A stretch of DNA of 7,644 bases from CAYTLQ01 sp964438715 (GCA_964438715.1 CAYTLQ010000345.1:1-7644); one strand, 5' to 3'. Positions 1 to 7,182 are shown, counted from the first letter of the stretch. Numbers and translations: made by a program. The notes: generated by a model from the sequence alone, not told the origin.

Positions 1-2336
1 CTCCTACTGCACTCGCGATTCGAAGCGGTGAGGAGGTTCACATTAATGCTTCGGAGTTGGTACCGGGTGATATCATTGTCATAAAAGCAGGTGATAAGAT
101 TCCTGCAGATGCGCGGTTAATTGAGGCAATGAATTTAAAGGTAGAAGAAGCCGCCCTCACCGGTGAGTCATTAGCAGTTGAAAAAATAGTAGATCCTATC
201 GGAACAAAAGAGATTACATTGGGAGATAGAAAAAACCTGATTTTTATGGGAACAGCAGTTTCGTATGGCAGAGGAAAAGCTGTTGTTACCGGAACCGGAA
301 TGGCTACTGAGTTTGGAAAAATAGCGGATATGCTTCAGTCCGCTGAAGCAAGAAAAACACCATTACAGGAGAATCTGGATCAGGTAGGAAAAAGAATAGG
401 TGTTTTTGCTATTATTCTTGCAGCGATAATGAGTATCGTGGGAGTATTGCAGGGTTATACGATAATTAAAATGTTTACATGGGGTGTTGCAATTGCTGTA
501 GCCGTTATTCCTGAAGCTCTTCCGGCAGTTGTTACAATTAGTCTCGCACTTGGTGTTCGAAGAATGGTAAAGCGTCGTGCACTCATACGGAAACTACCAG
601 CTGTTGAAACTTTAGGTGCAACCAACATCATCTGTAGCGATAAAACAGGCACGCTCACTCAGGATGAAATGACTATCCGGAAAATTTTTGCAGGCGATAA
701 AATTTATACCGTAGAGGGTGTTGGATATAATCCTCAGGGACAATTTACCCTTGATGGTATCTCCGTTAAGGTTGAAGAGGGGTCGGATCTCTATACCTTG
801 TTACAAAATTCGACACTATGTAACGACACCTCTCTCAAAGAATCGGATGGAACCTGGGATATAGTTGGTGATCCGACGGAGGGCGCATTCGTTGTAGCCG
901 CGGCAAAAGCCGGAATTTATAAGGACATTGTAAGTGCCGAGTTCCCCAGAGTAAATGAAATTCCATTCTCATCTGAAACTAAACGAATGACCACTTTACA
1001 TCAATCTGTAAATGGTTTTTTTGCAGTCAGTAAGGGTGCTGTTGAAGTAATATTGGATAGTTGCACACATTATCTTAAAGAAGGAAAAGAAATAGAACTT
1101 TCCGAGACAGACCGTAAGAGAATTTTAAAGATCGCTACCGAACTTGGAGAAATGGCTTTGCGAGTCCTCGCCGTTAGTATGAAGAAGGTTGAGAGTAAAG
1201 ATGTAGCAATGGAATCTACGGAAAAAGGTATGATTTTTCTCGGACTCGCCGGAATGTTCGATCCTCCGCGTCCGGAAGTTAAACAATCTATTCAAACCTG
1301 CTTTGATGCTGGTATTAAACCTATTATGATTACCGGTGACCATAAAATAACAGCGGTTGCAGTAGCAAAAGAACTGGGTATCATGCAAAAAGGTGGTGCA
1401 CTCGCAGGTGTTGAACTTGAAGTTATGACGAATGAAGAATTTGAAGCCGCTGTAGATAAAACCGAAGTATATGCCCGTATATCTCCTGCACATAAACTCA
1501 AGATAGTTGAAGCGTTAATGAAAAAGGGGAATATTGTTGCGATGACAGGTGACGGAGTAAATGATGCTCCTTCATTGAAAAAAGCGGACATTGGGGTTGC
1601 AATGGGTATTACCGGTACTGATGTAAGCAAAGAAGCGGCAGATATGATTTTGACCGATGATAATTTTGCATCGATTGTAAATGCCGTTGAGGAAGGTAGA
1701 AGTATTTTTGAGAATATACGAAAGTATCTTGTATTTCTGCTAAGTGGCAACATGGGAACGGTATTTGCATTAATTTTTGCTCTGGTTGCAAAGTTACCAA
1801 TTCCGTTAAGCGCCGTCCAGATTTTGTTCATAAATTTTATTATGGATGGACTGATGGCAATTGCCTTAGGAGTTGAACCACCGGAACCCGGAATTATGCA
1901 CAAAAAACCAAGAAATGTTAAGGAAGGTATCTTAAACCGCGATACCATTAAATACATCGGTTTTGTTGGTTTATTAATTGCAATTGTAACTTGTTCAGTT
2001 TATGTTTGGGCATATCAGTCAAATTTCCCCGAAAAAGAGCAAGTAACCATGTTTTTCTTAACCCTGATTTTTGCAAGATTGTTTAATGCATTTAACTGTC
2101 GGTCGCTTGATCAATCTGTATTTCAGATGAAATTCTTTGCAAATAAAGCGCTTCTCGTTGCCGGCATGTTATCTCTATTAATGTCATTGGCTGTAATATA
2201 CATCGAGCCGCTCAGAATACCATTTCATACTACGCTTCTCACGCCTCAGGAATGGGTTGGGTTACTTGTATCGTCGGTCTTTGTTCTTATAGTGGTCGAG
2301 ATTTGGAAAGTATTCAGAAGAGCTGGTTCAAAGTAA
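1..2336 (+). CDS. P-type Ca2+-type cation ATPase, 5' partial
   Basis: This membrane pump uses ATP to export a cation, most likely Ca2+ (P2A/P2B type). The frame is open to the window edge (first full codon at 3, reading PTALAIRSGEEV), so the TTG at 57 is internal and only the N-terminus with M1-M2 is missing, perhaps 100-130 residues. Visible in order: actuator loop TGES (159-170); M3 (~396-455); M4 with PEALP (510-524, Glu at 513); phosphorylation motif DKTGT (Asp at 639); nucleotide-binding motifs GDPTEG (867-884) and KGAVE (1032-1046); MITGD (1326-1340); hinge TGDGVNDAP (1545-1571); M5-M10 to the C-terminus. M4 Glu, M6 Asn (1833) and M6 Asp (1845) form the SERCA site II set. The site I positions are altered: Thr at 1758 for Glu771, Met at 1842 for Thr799 and Arg at 2076 for Glu908. 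One ion per cycle is therefore expected (inference). Mn2+ transport, as in SPCA pumps, is an alternative. It ends in TAA. No partner gene is adjacent. Confidence 0.95.
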   Translation, partial: PTALAIRSGEEVHINASELVPGDIIVIKAGDKIPADARLIEAMNLKVEEAALTGESLAVEKIVDPIGTKEITLGDRKNLIFMGTAVSYGRGKAVVTGTGMATEFGKIADMLQSAEARKTPLQENLDQVGKRIGVFAIILAAIMSIVGVLQGYTIIKMFTWGVAIAVAVIPEALPAVVTISLALGVRRMVKRRALIRKLPAVETLGATNIICSDKTGTLTQDEMTIRKIFAGDKIYTVEGVGYNPQGQFTLDGISVKVEEGSDLYTLLQNSTLCNDTSLKESDGTWDIVGDPTEGAFVVAAAKAGIYKDIVSAEFPRVNEIPFSSETKRMTTLHQSVNGFFAVSKGAVEVILDSCTHYLKEGKEIELSETDRKRILKIATELGEMALRVLAVSMKKVESKDVAMESTEKGMIFLGLAGMFDPPRPEVKQSIQTCFDAGIKPIMITGDHKITAVAVAKELGIMQKGGALAGVELEVMTNEEFEAAVDKTEVYARISPAHKLKIVEALMKKGNIVAMTGDGVNDAPSLKKADIGVAMGITGTDVSKEAADMILTDDNFASIVNAVEEGRSIFENIRKYLVFLLSGNMGTVFALIFALVAKLPIPLSAVQILFINFIMDGLMAIALGVEPPEPGIMHKKPRNVKEGILNRDTIKYIGFVGLLIAIVTCSVYVWAYQSNFPEKEQVTMFFLTLIFARLFNAFNCRSLDQSVFQMKFFANKALLVAGMLSLLMSLAVIYIEPLRIPFHTTLLTPQEWVGLLVSSVFVLIVVEIWKVFRRAGSK

Positions 2337-2367
2337 CAATTGTAAAAAATTACTCCTTTTGTCTTGC

Positions 2368-2387
2368 AACTTTGCAACAACAAAGTT
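2368..2387. repeat. 7-bp inverted repeat overlapping the tRNA promoter
   Basis: AACTTTG (2368-2374) and CAAAGTT (2381-2387) are perfect inverted copies around a CAACAA loop. A direct repeat of TTGCAAC (2364-2370 and 2372-2378) overlaps the left arm. The dyad lies 31 nt after the ATPase stop codon. The sequence that follows is AT-rich but is not a clean T run, so it is at best a weak terminator for the ATPase. It also covers the candidate -35 of the tRNA promoter, so it could be an operator. Which role applies cannot be told from sequence. Confidence 0.4.
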
Positions 2388-2398
2388 ATATTTATAAT
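2371..2398 (+). promoter_or_regulatory. Candidate sigma70-type promoter for the tRNA genes
   Basis: A perfect -10 hexamer TATAAT (2393-2398) lies 16 bp after a -35-like TTTGCA (2371-2376, 4/6 matches). Transcription would start near 2405, about 17 nt before the mature tRNA-Gly, a sensible length for a tRNA leader. An overlapping alternative is TTGCAA (2364-2369), a 17-bp spacer and TATATT (2387-2392). No better candidate is visible between the ATPase stop and the tRNA. If the organism uses Bacteroidetes-type -33/-7 elements, the hexamer reading may be misleading. Confidence 0.45.
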
Positions 2399-2421
2399 TC
2401 ATTTTTCTTGGGTTATTTAAC

Positions 2422-2494
<73 letters not shown>

Positions 2495-2498
2495 CAAT

Positions 2499-2529
2499 AA
2501 AATCCACGCAAGTGGATTTTTTATTTTTT
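2499..2529 (+). terminator. Terminator-like hairpin between the two tRNAs
   Basis: A perfect 9-bp stem, AAAATCCAC (2499-2507) with GTGGATTTT (2512-2520), closes a GCAA tetraloop of the GNRA class. A T-rich tail with one A continues to 2529. It starts 4 nt after tRNA-Gly and ends 6 nt before tRNA-Cys. The form is that of an intrinsic terminator, but the downstream tRNA has no obvious promoter of its own. It may therefore act as a partial terminator or as a processing signal in a two-tRNA transcript. Confidence 0.7.
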
Positions 2530-2535
2530 GAAAAT

Positions 2536-2609
2536 GGCGCTGTACCCAAGTGGCTTAAGGGGAAGGTCTGCAAAACCTTTATTCGTCGGTTCGAATCCGA
2601 CCGGCGCCT
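2536..2609 (+). tRNA. tRNA-Cys (anticodon GCA)
   Basis: The cloverleaf folds by hand. The acceptor GGCGCTG (2536-2542) pairs with CGGCGCC (2602-2608), with one T-G pair. The D stem is CCC/GGG (2545-2547, 2559-2561) with an 11-nt loop. The anticodon stem AAGGT/ACCTT (2563-2567, 2575-2579) carries the loop CTGCAAA with anticodon GCA at 2570-2572. The variable loop has 5 nt, which excludes the long-arm Leu, Ser and Tyr classes. The T stem GTCGG/CCGAC (2585-2589, 2597-2601) holds the loop TTCGAAT. The discriminator is T (2609), the identity base expected for cysteine tRNA. CCA is not encoded. Confidence 0.98.
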
Positions 2610-2613
2610 CTTG

Positions 2614-2640
2614 AAATCCGTCCGCCGACGGATTTTTTTT
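2614..2640 (+). terminator. Rho-independent terminator after tRNA-Cys
   Basis: A perfect 9-bp stem, AAATCCGTC (2614-2622) with GACGGATTT (2627-2635), encloses the loop CGCC, and eight consecutive T residues run from 2633 to 2640. It ends the tRNA transcript. The converging methyltransferase gene stops only 4 nt downstream. Read on the opposite strand the hairpin is followed by just UUU and then CAAG, so it probably works well only for the tRNA direction. Confidence 0.85.
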
Positions 2641-2643
2641 CTT

Positions 2644-3816
2644 CTAATTTGTTACCCGAAAAACCAGAAACTTCAGGTAATCAGTTTCCGGCAATTGTGG
2701 CAAAATTGGATGATCGGGAGCTGCTGATGCTGAATGTATTAATTGTATTTTTCTTTTTACTTTAGCCGCGGCACTACTAACAGTCTCAATAAAATCTTGT
2801 TTATTGATGTGAAATGAGCAAGAAGAGGTAATAAGCCATGATTCATCATTGAGACAGGAAAGGGCATAACGGTGTAATTTTTCATAAGCCCGTAATGCGC
2901 TGAAAACTCCTTTTTTATTCTTTGTGAAAGATGGTGGATCAACCATAACAATATCATATTTTACATTCTCTGCAATTGATTTTTGAAACCATTCAAAGGC
3001 ATCTTGATTGATAATTTCACACCGTAAAGTTTCGAATTTGTTGAGTTGAAGATTTTCTTCTACTTCTGCACACGCAAAAGCAGAGGAATCAACAAAAGTT
3101 ACTGTTTGTGCTCCCTGTTTCAGTGCCTGCATACCAAATCCACCTGCGTTACAATAAATATCCGCTACTTTTTTATCCCTACAAAATTGAGAAGCATAAG
3201 TTCGATTGATTTGCTGGTCAAAATAAAACCCGGTTTTCTGAGCGTGTGAGAAATCAATATTATAGTGAATACCATCTATCTCTATACATTCTTTACCCAT
3301 TTCACCGAAAAATATTCTATCACCAATTTCAGCATTCTCCAAGGTCCGAAAGCCAGCATCATTTTTGGTAAAAACATTCTTCGCCCCGAAGTTATTTATT
3401 AGAATTTCTGCTATTATTAATGCAAAGTGCTCCATTCCCCGGGAATTAAATTGCAGAACGAAGGTGTCATTGTATTTATCAATAATTACACCGGGCAAAA
3501 AATCACTCTCCCCAAAAACCAGTCGAAATGAATTCTGGTTTTGAAAAATTTGCTTTCTGAGTGAATAAGCTATATGTAATTTATCATAGAGGAAAGTCCT
3601 GATATCCTCGATAGGTTTATAAGAAAGCATTCTGAAAGCGATGAGAGAATGGCTATTATAAACACCCACACCCAGAAAATCATTTCGTGAGCTAAACAGA
3701 TAATACAGGTCGTACGGTTGCTCTGTCTCAACGGACTCTATTTCATTGCTGAAGATCCATGGATGTCCAGAAAGTATTCTTTTCTCTTCTTTTCTCTTTA
3801 AAATAATTTTATTCAT
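2644..3816 (-). CDS. rlmI: 23S rRNA (cytosine-5-)-methyltransferase, RlmI family
   Basis: A class I SAM-dependent methyltransferase of the COG1092/RlmI family. E. coli RlmI makes m5C1962 in 23S rRNA; the 390-residue length here is close to its ~396. The N-terminal PUA-like part carries GHPWIF (residues 17-22). A middle segment with FGESDFLPGVIIDKY (~101-115) is followed by the family signature KTGFYFDQQ (194-202). SAM motif I is NAGGFG (223-228), motif IV is VDPPSF (292-297), and motif VI SSCSFH (331-336) supplies the likely catalytic Cys333. The C-terminal DHPILPQLPETDYLKFLV (368-385) is also typical. The start codon is preceded by a purine-rich AAGAAGA directly next to ATG, a poor ribosome binding site, but no upstream start fits better. 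It is transcribed alone, converging on the tRNAs and diverging from glmS. Another cytosine target within the family is possible. Confidence 0.9.
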   Translation of the reverse strand: MNKIILKRKEEKRILSGHPWIFSNEIESVETEQPYDLYYLFSSRNDFLGVGVYNSHSLIAFRMLSYKPIEDIRTFLYDKLHIAYSLRKQIFQNQNSFRLVFGESDFLPGVIIDKYNDTFVLQFNSRGMEHFALIIAEILINNFGAKNVFTKNDAGFRTLENAEIGDRIFFGEMGKECIEIDGIHYNIDFSHAQKTGFYFDQQINRTYASQFCRDKKVADIYCNAGGFGMQALKQGAQTVTFVDSSAFACAEVEENLQLNKFETLRCEIINQDAFEWFQKSIAENVKYDIVMVDPPSFTKNKKGVFSALRAYEKLHRYALSCLNDESWLITSSCSFHINKQDFIETVSSAAAKVKRKIQLIHSASAAPDHPILPQLPETDYLKFLVFRVTN

Positions 3817-3902
3817 TCTTCTTATGGGATCAGTTTTACTAAATTTCGTAATGAGTTAAAAGTGTAATTCTTAATTAAGTATAATAATTGAATAACATTA
3901 AA

Positions 3903-3914
3903 ATTTCCGGAAAT
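3903..3914. repeat. 12-bp perfect palindrome ATTTCCGGAAAT
   Basis: This perfect dyad without a spacer is one of the few GC-containing patches in the divergent region, about 87 bp from the rlmI start and 98 bp from the glmS start. It has the size and symmetry of a homodimeric regulator half-site pair. No T tract follows, so it is not a terminator. The regulator is unknown and a chance occurrence in AT-rich DNA cannot be excluded. Confidence 0.35.
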
Positions 3915-3922
3915 GTCGTAAA

Positions 3923-3944
3923 AATTACTAAAGTAATTCGAATT
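3923..3944. repeat. Overlapping palindromes upstream of glmS
   Basis: AATTACT (3923-3929) and AGTAATT (3932-3938) form a 7-bp inverted repeat with a 2-nt AA spacer. The palindrome AATTCGAATT (3935-3944) overlaps its right arm. They lie 68-89 bp before the glmS start, just upstream of the weak -10 candidates. Such dyads can be operators, but AT-rich intergenic DNA yields them easily by chance. Confidence 0.3.
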
Positions 3945-4011
3945 ATTTGAGTTTTATAGTCCATTTTTAAGTGCTAATTTTGTTATTTAGTCCAATTTAA
4001 TTGAGGTACAC

Positions 4012-5844
4012 ATGTGCGGAATTGTAGGTTATATAGGAAATAAAAATTGTATCCCTGTATTAATTGAGGGATTAAAACGACTTGAATACAGAGGATATGA
4101 CTCTGCCGGATTGGGATTAGTTGTAGGCGGAAATTCAAAAATAATTAAAAATAAAGGAAAAGTATCTCAGCTTGAGAAGCGGATTGAAGCTCTGGGGCTT
4201 AGTTCGACTCTTGGTATAGGTCATACAAGATGGGCAACACATGGTGAACCAAATGAAATTAATGCGCACCCGCATTCAAATGAAAATAATGACATTTTTC
4301 TTATACATAATGGAATAATTGAGAATTATCTTTTACTTAAGACCAACCTTATAAACCAGGGCTATAATTTTCGGAGTGAAACCGACTCCGAGGTATTGGC
4401 ACACATGATAGACTCCTTTATGCGAAAAGGTTATGACTTGTGTAAGTCGGTACGATTGACGCTTGCAGAGGTAGAAGGTACTTACGGACTAGCGATTGTT
4501 TCATTGAAAGAACCAAATAAAATTATTGCCGCGCGGAAAGGCTCCCCCTTAGTTATTGGAATAGGTGAACAAGAGAATTTTGTTGCTTCTGATGTATCAG
4601 CATTAATAGCTCATACCAAACAAGTTGTATATATAGATGATGGAGAAGTCGCAGAGGTTTATGCCGATCATTTTATCGCAAAAACAATAATGGATGAAGA
4701 TATAGCCAAAGAGATTATTGAAATAAGCATGACTCTCGATGAGATTGACAGAGGTGGATACGAAACTTTCATGCTGAAGGAAATTATGGGACAACCTCAG
4801 TCAGTGCTTGATTCGATGAGAGGGAGATTGCTTTATGAAGAGGGGACAGCAAAACTAGGCGGAATTGAGCATATTGCCGACAGAATTGCCAACTCCAAAA
4901 GGATAATACTTACAGCTTGTGGAACATCTTGGCATGCTGGTCTTGTCGGTGAATATATGTTTGAGCAATATCTTAGGATACCTACCGAAGTCGAATATGC
5001 CTCAGAGTTTCGTTACAGAAATCCTGTAATCTTACCTGATGACACAATTTTCTTCATTTCTCAGAGCGGTGAGACGGCGGATACATTAGCGGCTCTTAAG
5101 GAAGCAAAATTAAAACAAGCCCTATGTCTGGGTATATGTAATGTTGTGGGTAGTTCAATTGCAAGAGAAAGCGATGCAGGTGTTTATATTCATGCCGGTC
5201 CCGAAATAGGAGTTGCTTCAACTAAGGCGTTCACCTCACAACTGATAGTTTTGGCGCTCATAACCTTACTCACTGCACGAAAAAAAGATATGAGCAAAGT
5301 TGATGGCCAAAATATCGTTCGTGAATTTCAACAATTACCGGCGAAGATTGAAAAAATCCTCTCTCTTAGATCGCAAATTGAGGCTATTGCGGAACAATTT
5401 GTTAATGCAACAAACTTTCTCTATTTGGGAAGAGGATATAATTTCCCTGTTGCTTTGGAGGGAGCGTTAAAATTAAAAGAAATTTCTTACATCCATGCCG
5501 AAGGCTACCCTGCGGCTGAAATGAAGCATGGGCCAATAGCATTGGTAGATGAAAATATGCCGGTTGTGTTTATTGCCCCTAAAGATTCTACTTATGAAAA
5601 GATTTCAAGTAATATTGCGGAAGTAAAGGCCAGAAAAGGCAGAATAATTGCAATCGCAAGTGAGTCGGATGATTTGATCGATCGTGTCGCCGATTATAGT
5701 ATCAAAATCCCCGATACAATCCGAATGCTGGCTCCGATCCTTACAGTTATTCCGTTACAGCTCCTGGCTTATTACATAGCAATGAAAAAGGGGCTGAATG
5801 TTGACCAGCCCAGAAATTTGGCGAAAAGCGTCACAGTTGAATAA
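4012..5844 (+). CDS. glmS: Glutamine-fructose-6-phosphate aminotransferase (GlmS)
   Basis: A cytosolic enzyme that converts fructose-6-phosphate and glutamine to glucosamine-6-phosphate and glutamate, the first step toward UDP-GlcNAc for peptidoglycan and LPS. The N-terminal class II glutaminase domain (1-~240) begins MCGIVGYIG, so removal of Met exposes the catalytic Cys. It also shows HTRWATHG (71-78), HNGIIENY (99-106) and ETDSE (123-127). Two SIS isomerase domains follow, with ACGTSWHAG (302-310), SQSGETADT (350-358), E490, KHGP with H506 (505-508) and the C-terminal LAKSVTVE with K605. The 610-residue length matches E. coli GlmS (609) and every key residue is present. A GAGG ribosome binding site lies 5 nt before ATG. 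The next gene starts 18 nt downstream with no terminator between, so glmS probably heads an operon. Confidence 0.98.
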   Translation: MCGIVGYIGNKNCIPVLIEGLKRLEYRGYDSAGLGLVVGGNSKIIKNKGKVSQLEKRIEALGLSSTLGIGHTRWATHGEPNEINAHPHSNENNDIFLIHNGIIENYLLLKTNLINQGYNFRSETDSEVLAHMIDSFMRKGYDLCKSVRLTLAEVEGTYGLAIVSLKEPNKIIAARKGSPLVIGIGEQENFVASDVSALIAHTKQVVYIDDGEVAEVYADHFIAKTIMDEDIAKEIIEISMTLDEIDRGGYETFMLKEIMGQPQSVLDSMRGRLLYEEGTAKLGGIEHIADRIANSKRIILTACGTSWHAGLVGEYMFEQYLRIPTEVEYASEFRYRNPVILPDDTIFFISQSGETADTLAALKEAKLKQALCLGICNVVGSSIARESDAGVYIHAGPEIGVASTKAFTSQLIVLALITLLTARKKDMSKVDGQNIVREFQQLPAKIEKILSLRSQIEAIAEQFVNATNFLYLGRGYNFPVALEGALKLKEISYIHAEGYPAAEMKHGPIALVDENMPVVFIAPKDSTYEKISSNIAEVKARKGRIIAIASESDDLIDRVADYSIKIPDTIRMLAPILTVIPLQLLAYYIAMKKGLNVDQPRNLAKSVTVE

Positions 5845-5862
5845 CAATACAGGACTCAATTT

Positions 5863-7182
5863 ATGGACCGAAAAAAAATCATCATTATGGGAGCCGCCGG
5901 TCGCGACTTTCATAATTTCAATGTTTGTTTTAGAGATAAAGAAGAATACGAAGTTGTAGCTTTTACTGCTACTCAAATTCCAAATATTCAAGGAAGATTA
6001 TATCCTGCGGCGTTAGCGGGTAAATTGTATCCGGATGGTATTAGAATTTTTGACGAGAGTGACTTAACTTCTCTCATCAAGAGTTTTAATGTTGAAGAAG
6101 TAGTTTTTTCCTATTCGGATGTCTCTTTTGAATATGTTATGACGAAAGCCTCCATAGTTAATGCTGCGGGGGCGTCTTTCAGGTTGCTCGGAGCAAAAGA
6201 AACGATGGTGAAAAGCTCCAAACCGGTAATTGCAATAATTGCTGTAAGAACCGGTTCCGGCAAATCACAGACATCAAGAAAAATTGCTACTCTTCTAAGA
6301 GAAGCTGGTAAAAAGGTTGTTGCTATCCGTCATCCAATGCCGTATGGTGATTTGGTTAAACAAAAAGTGCAAAGGTTTGGTGAACTTAGCGATCTCAAGA
6401 AGCATGAATGTACAATTGAAGAAATTGAAGAATACGAACCGCATATCGTCAGCGGAGGGGTTATTTATGCCGGAGTAGATTATGAAGCTATTTTACGCGA
6501 AGCGGAAAAAGAAGCTGATATAATAATTTGGGATGGCGGAAATAATGATATCCCATTTTATCACTCCGACCTTACAGTTACTGTTGTTGATCCTCACAGA
6601 CCTGGTCATGAAATGACTTATTATCCCGGTAATACTTCACTGCGTCTGGCTGATGTAGCGGTTATTAATAAGGTAGATTCTGCCCAACCGGAGAATGTAA
6701 GAAAAGTGCGGGAAAATATCAGAAAAGTTAATCCTAATGCTCTTATTATCGAAGGTGCTTCACCTCTCAAAGTTGAAAATCCCGATTTGATTCAGGCTAA
6801 ACGGGTTCTAGTTGTTGAGGATGGACCAACCCTTACACACGGTGAAATGGAATATGGGGCAGGGATGGTAGCGGCATGGTCTTATGGAGCAAAAGAAATA
6901 ATTGACCCGCGTCCATACACAGTAAAATCAATTACTGCTACTTACGAAAAATATCCAAAGATTGGCATACTTCTACCTGCTATGGGGTATGGTGATGAGC
7001 AGATAAAAGATCTTGAAGAAACAATAAATCGAACTGATTGTGACTCGGTGATTATTGGAACACCTATCGATTTAGGCAGATTAATGAAAATAAACAAGCC
7101 GAGTACCCGTGTTCGCTACGATCTTCAGGAATTAGGCGATCTCACAATTGAAAGGATATTGAGAGACCGTAAACTAATATGA
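5863..7182 (+). CDS. COG2403 P-loop NTPase, cyclic-2,3-DPG synthetase-like
   Basis: A 439-residue soluble P-loop protein related to archaeal cyclic 2,3-diphosphoglycerate synthetase and annotated in bacteria as a predicted GTPase. The N-terminal part (1-~115) looks Rossmann-like, with IIIMGAAGRDFHNFN (6-20). The nucleotide-binding domain has a Walker A motif VRTGSGKS (128-135, K134, S135), HPMPYGD (157-163), WDGGNND (223-229) as the likely Mg2+/switch motif, and NKVD (269-272), the NKxD guanine-specificity signature. GTP is therefore as plausible as ATP. A C-terminal region of ~120 residues (ATYEKYPKIGILLPAMGYG, 359-377) follows. No membrane segment or signal peptide is seen. AGGA (5851-5854) lies 8 nt before ATG. 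The stop overlaps the carbamate kinase start by ATGA, implying translational coupling. cDPG is known from methanogens, so the archaeal function should not be transferred. A role with carbamate kinase is inferred from position alone. Confidence 0.85.
   Translation: MDRKKIIIMGAAGRDFHNFNVCFRDKEEYEVVAFTATQIPNIQGRLYPAALAGKLYPDGIRIFDESDLTSLIKSFNVEEVVFSYSDVSFEYVMTKASIVNAAGASFRLLGAKETMVKSSKPVIAIIAVRTGSGKSQTSRKIATLLREAGKKVVAIRHPMPYGDLVKQKVQRFGELSDLKKHECTIEEIEEYEPHIVSGGVIYAGVDYEAILREAEKEADIIIWDGGNNDIPFYHSDLTVTVVDPHRPGHEMTYYPGNTSLRLADVAVINKVDSAQPENVRKVRENIRKVNPNALIIEGASPLKVENPDLIQAKRVLVVEDGPTLTHGEMEYGAGMVAAWSYGAKEIIDPRPYTVKSITATYEKYPKIGILLPAMGYGDEQIKDLEETINRTDCDSVIIGTPIDLGRLMKINKPSTRVRYDLQELGDLTIERILRDRKLI

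Larger units (their letters stand above)
3817..4011. promoter_or_regulatory. Divergent rlmI-glmS intergenic region
   Basis: This 195-bp, strongly AT-rich stretch must hold the promoters of both divergent genes. For rlmI (- strand) a -10-like TATACT lies at 3878-3883 but has no convincing -35. For glmS two weak options exist: TATAGT at 3955-3960, and TAATTTTG at 3975-3982, which matches the Bacteroidetes TAnnTTTG -7 box. The nearest upstream TTTG (3946-3949) is 25 nt from that box instead of the usual ~20. The glmS ribosome binding site is GAGG at 4003-4006, 5 nt from ATG. Several short palindromes sit in the middle. No glmS ribozyme core or other riboswitch is recognised and no small ORF is convincing. 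Confidence 0.5.

Noticed and set aside
57..59. TTG as the start codon of the ATPase
   Set aside because: The frame stays open to the window edge and upstream codons read a typical actuator-domain segment (RSGEEVHINASELVPGD), so the gene begins before the window.
1292..1957. 221-codon open frame on the minus strand
   Set aside because: It lies wholly antisense to the hinge and M5-M6 part of the ATPase, has no recognisable domain, and its length follows from the codon bias of the sense gene.
3817..4011. glmS ribozyme upstream of glmS
   Set aside because: That element is known mainly from Firmicutes, needs a compact pseudoknotted core of well over 100 nt, and this AT-rich stretch shows only short palindromes.
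5863..7182. Naming the P-loop gene cyclic 2,3-diphosphoglycerate synthetase
   Set aside because: The family resemblance is real, but cDPG is a methanogen compound, and the NKVD motif with coupling to carbamate kinase points elsewhere. The function is left open.
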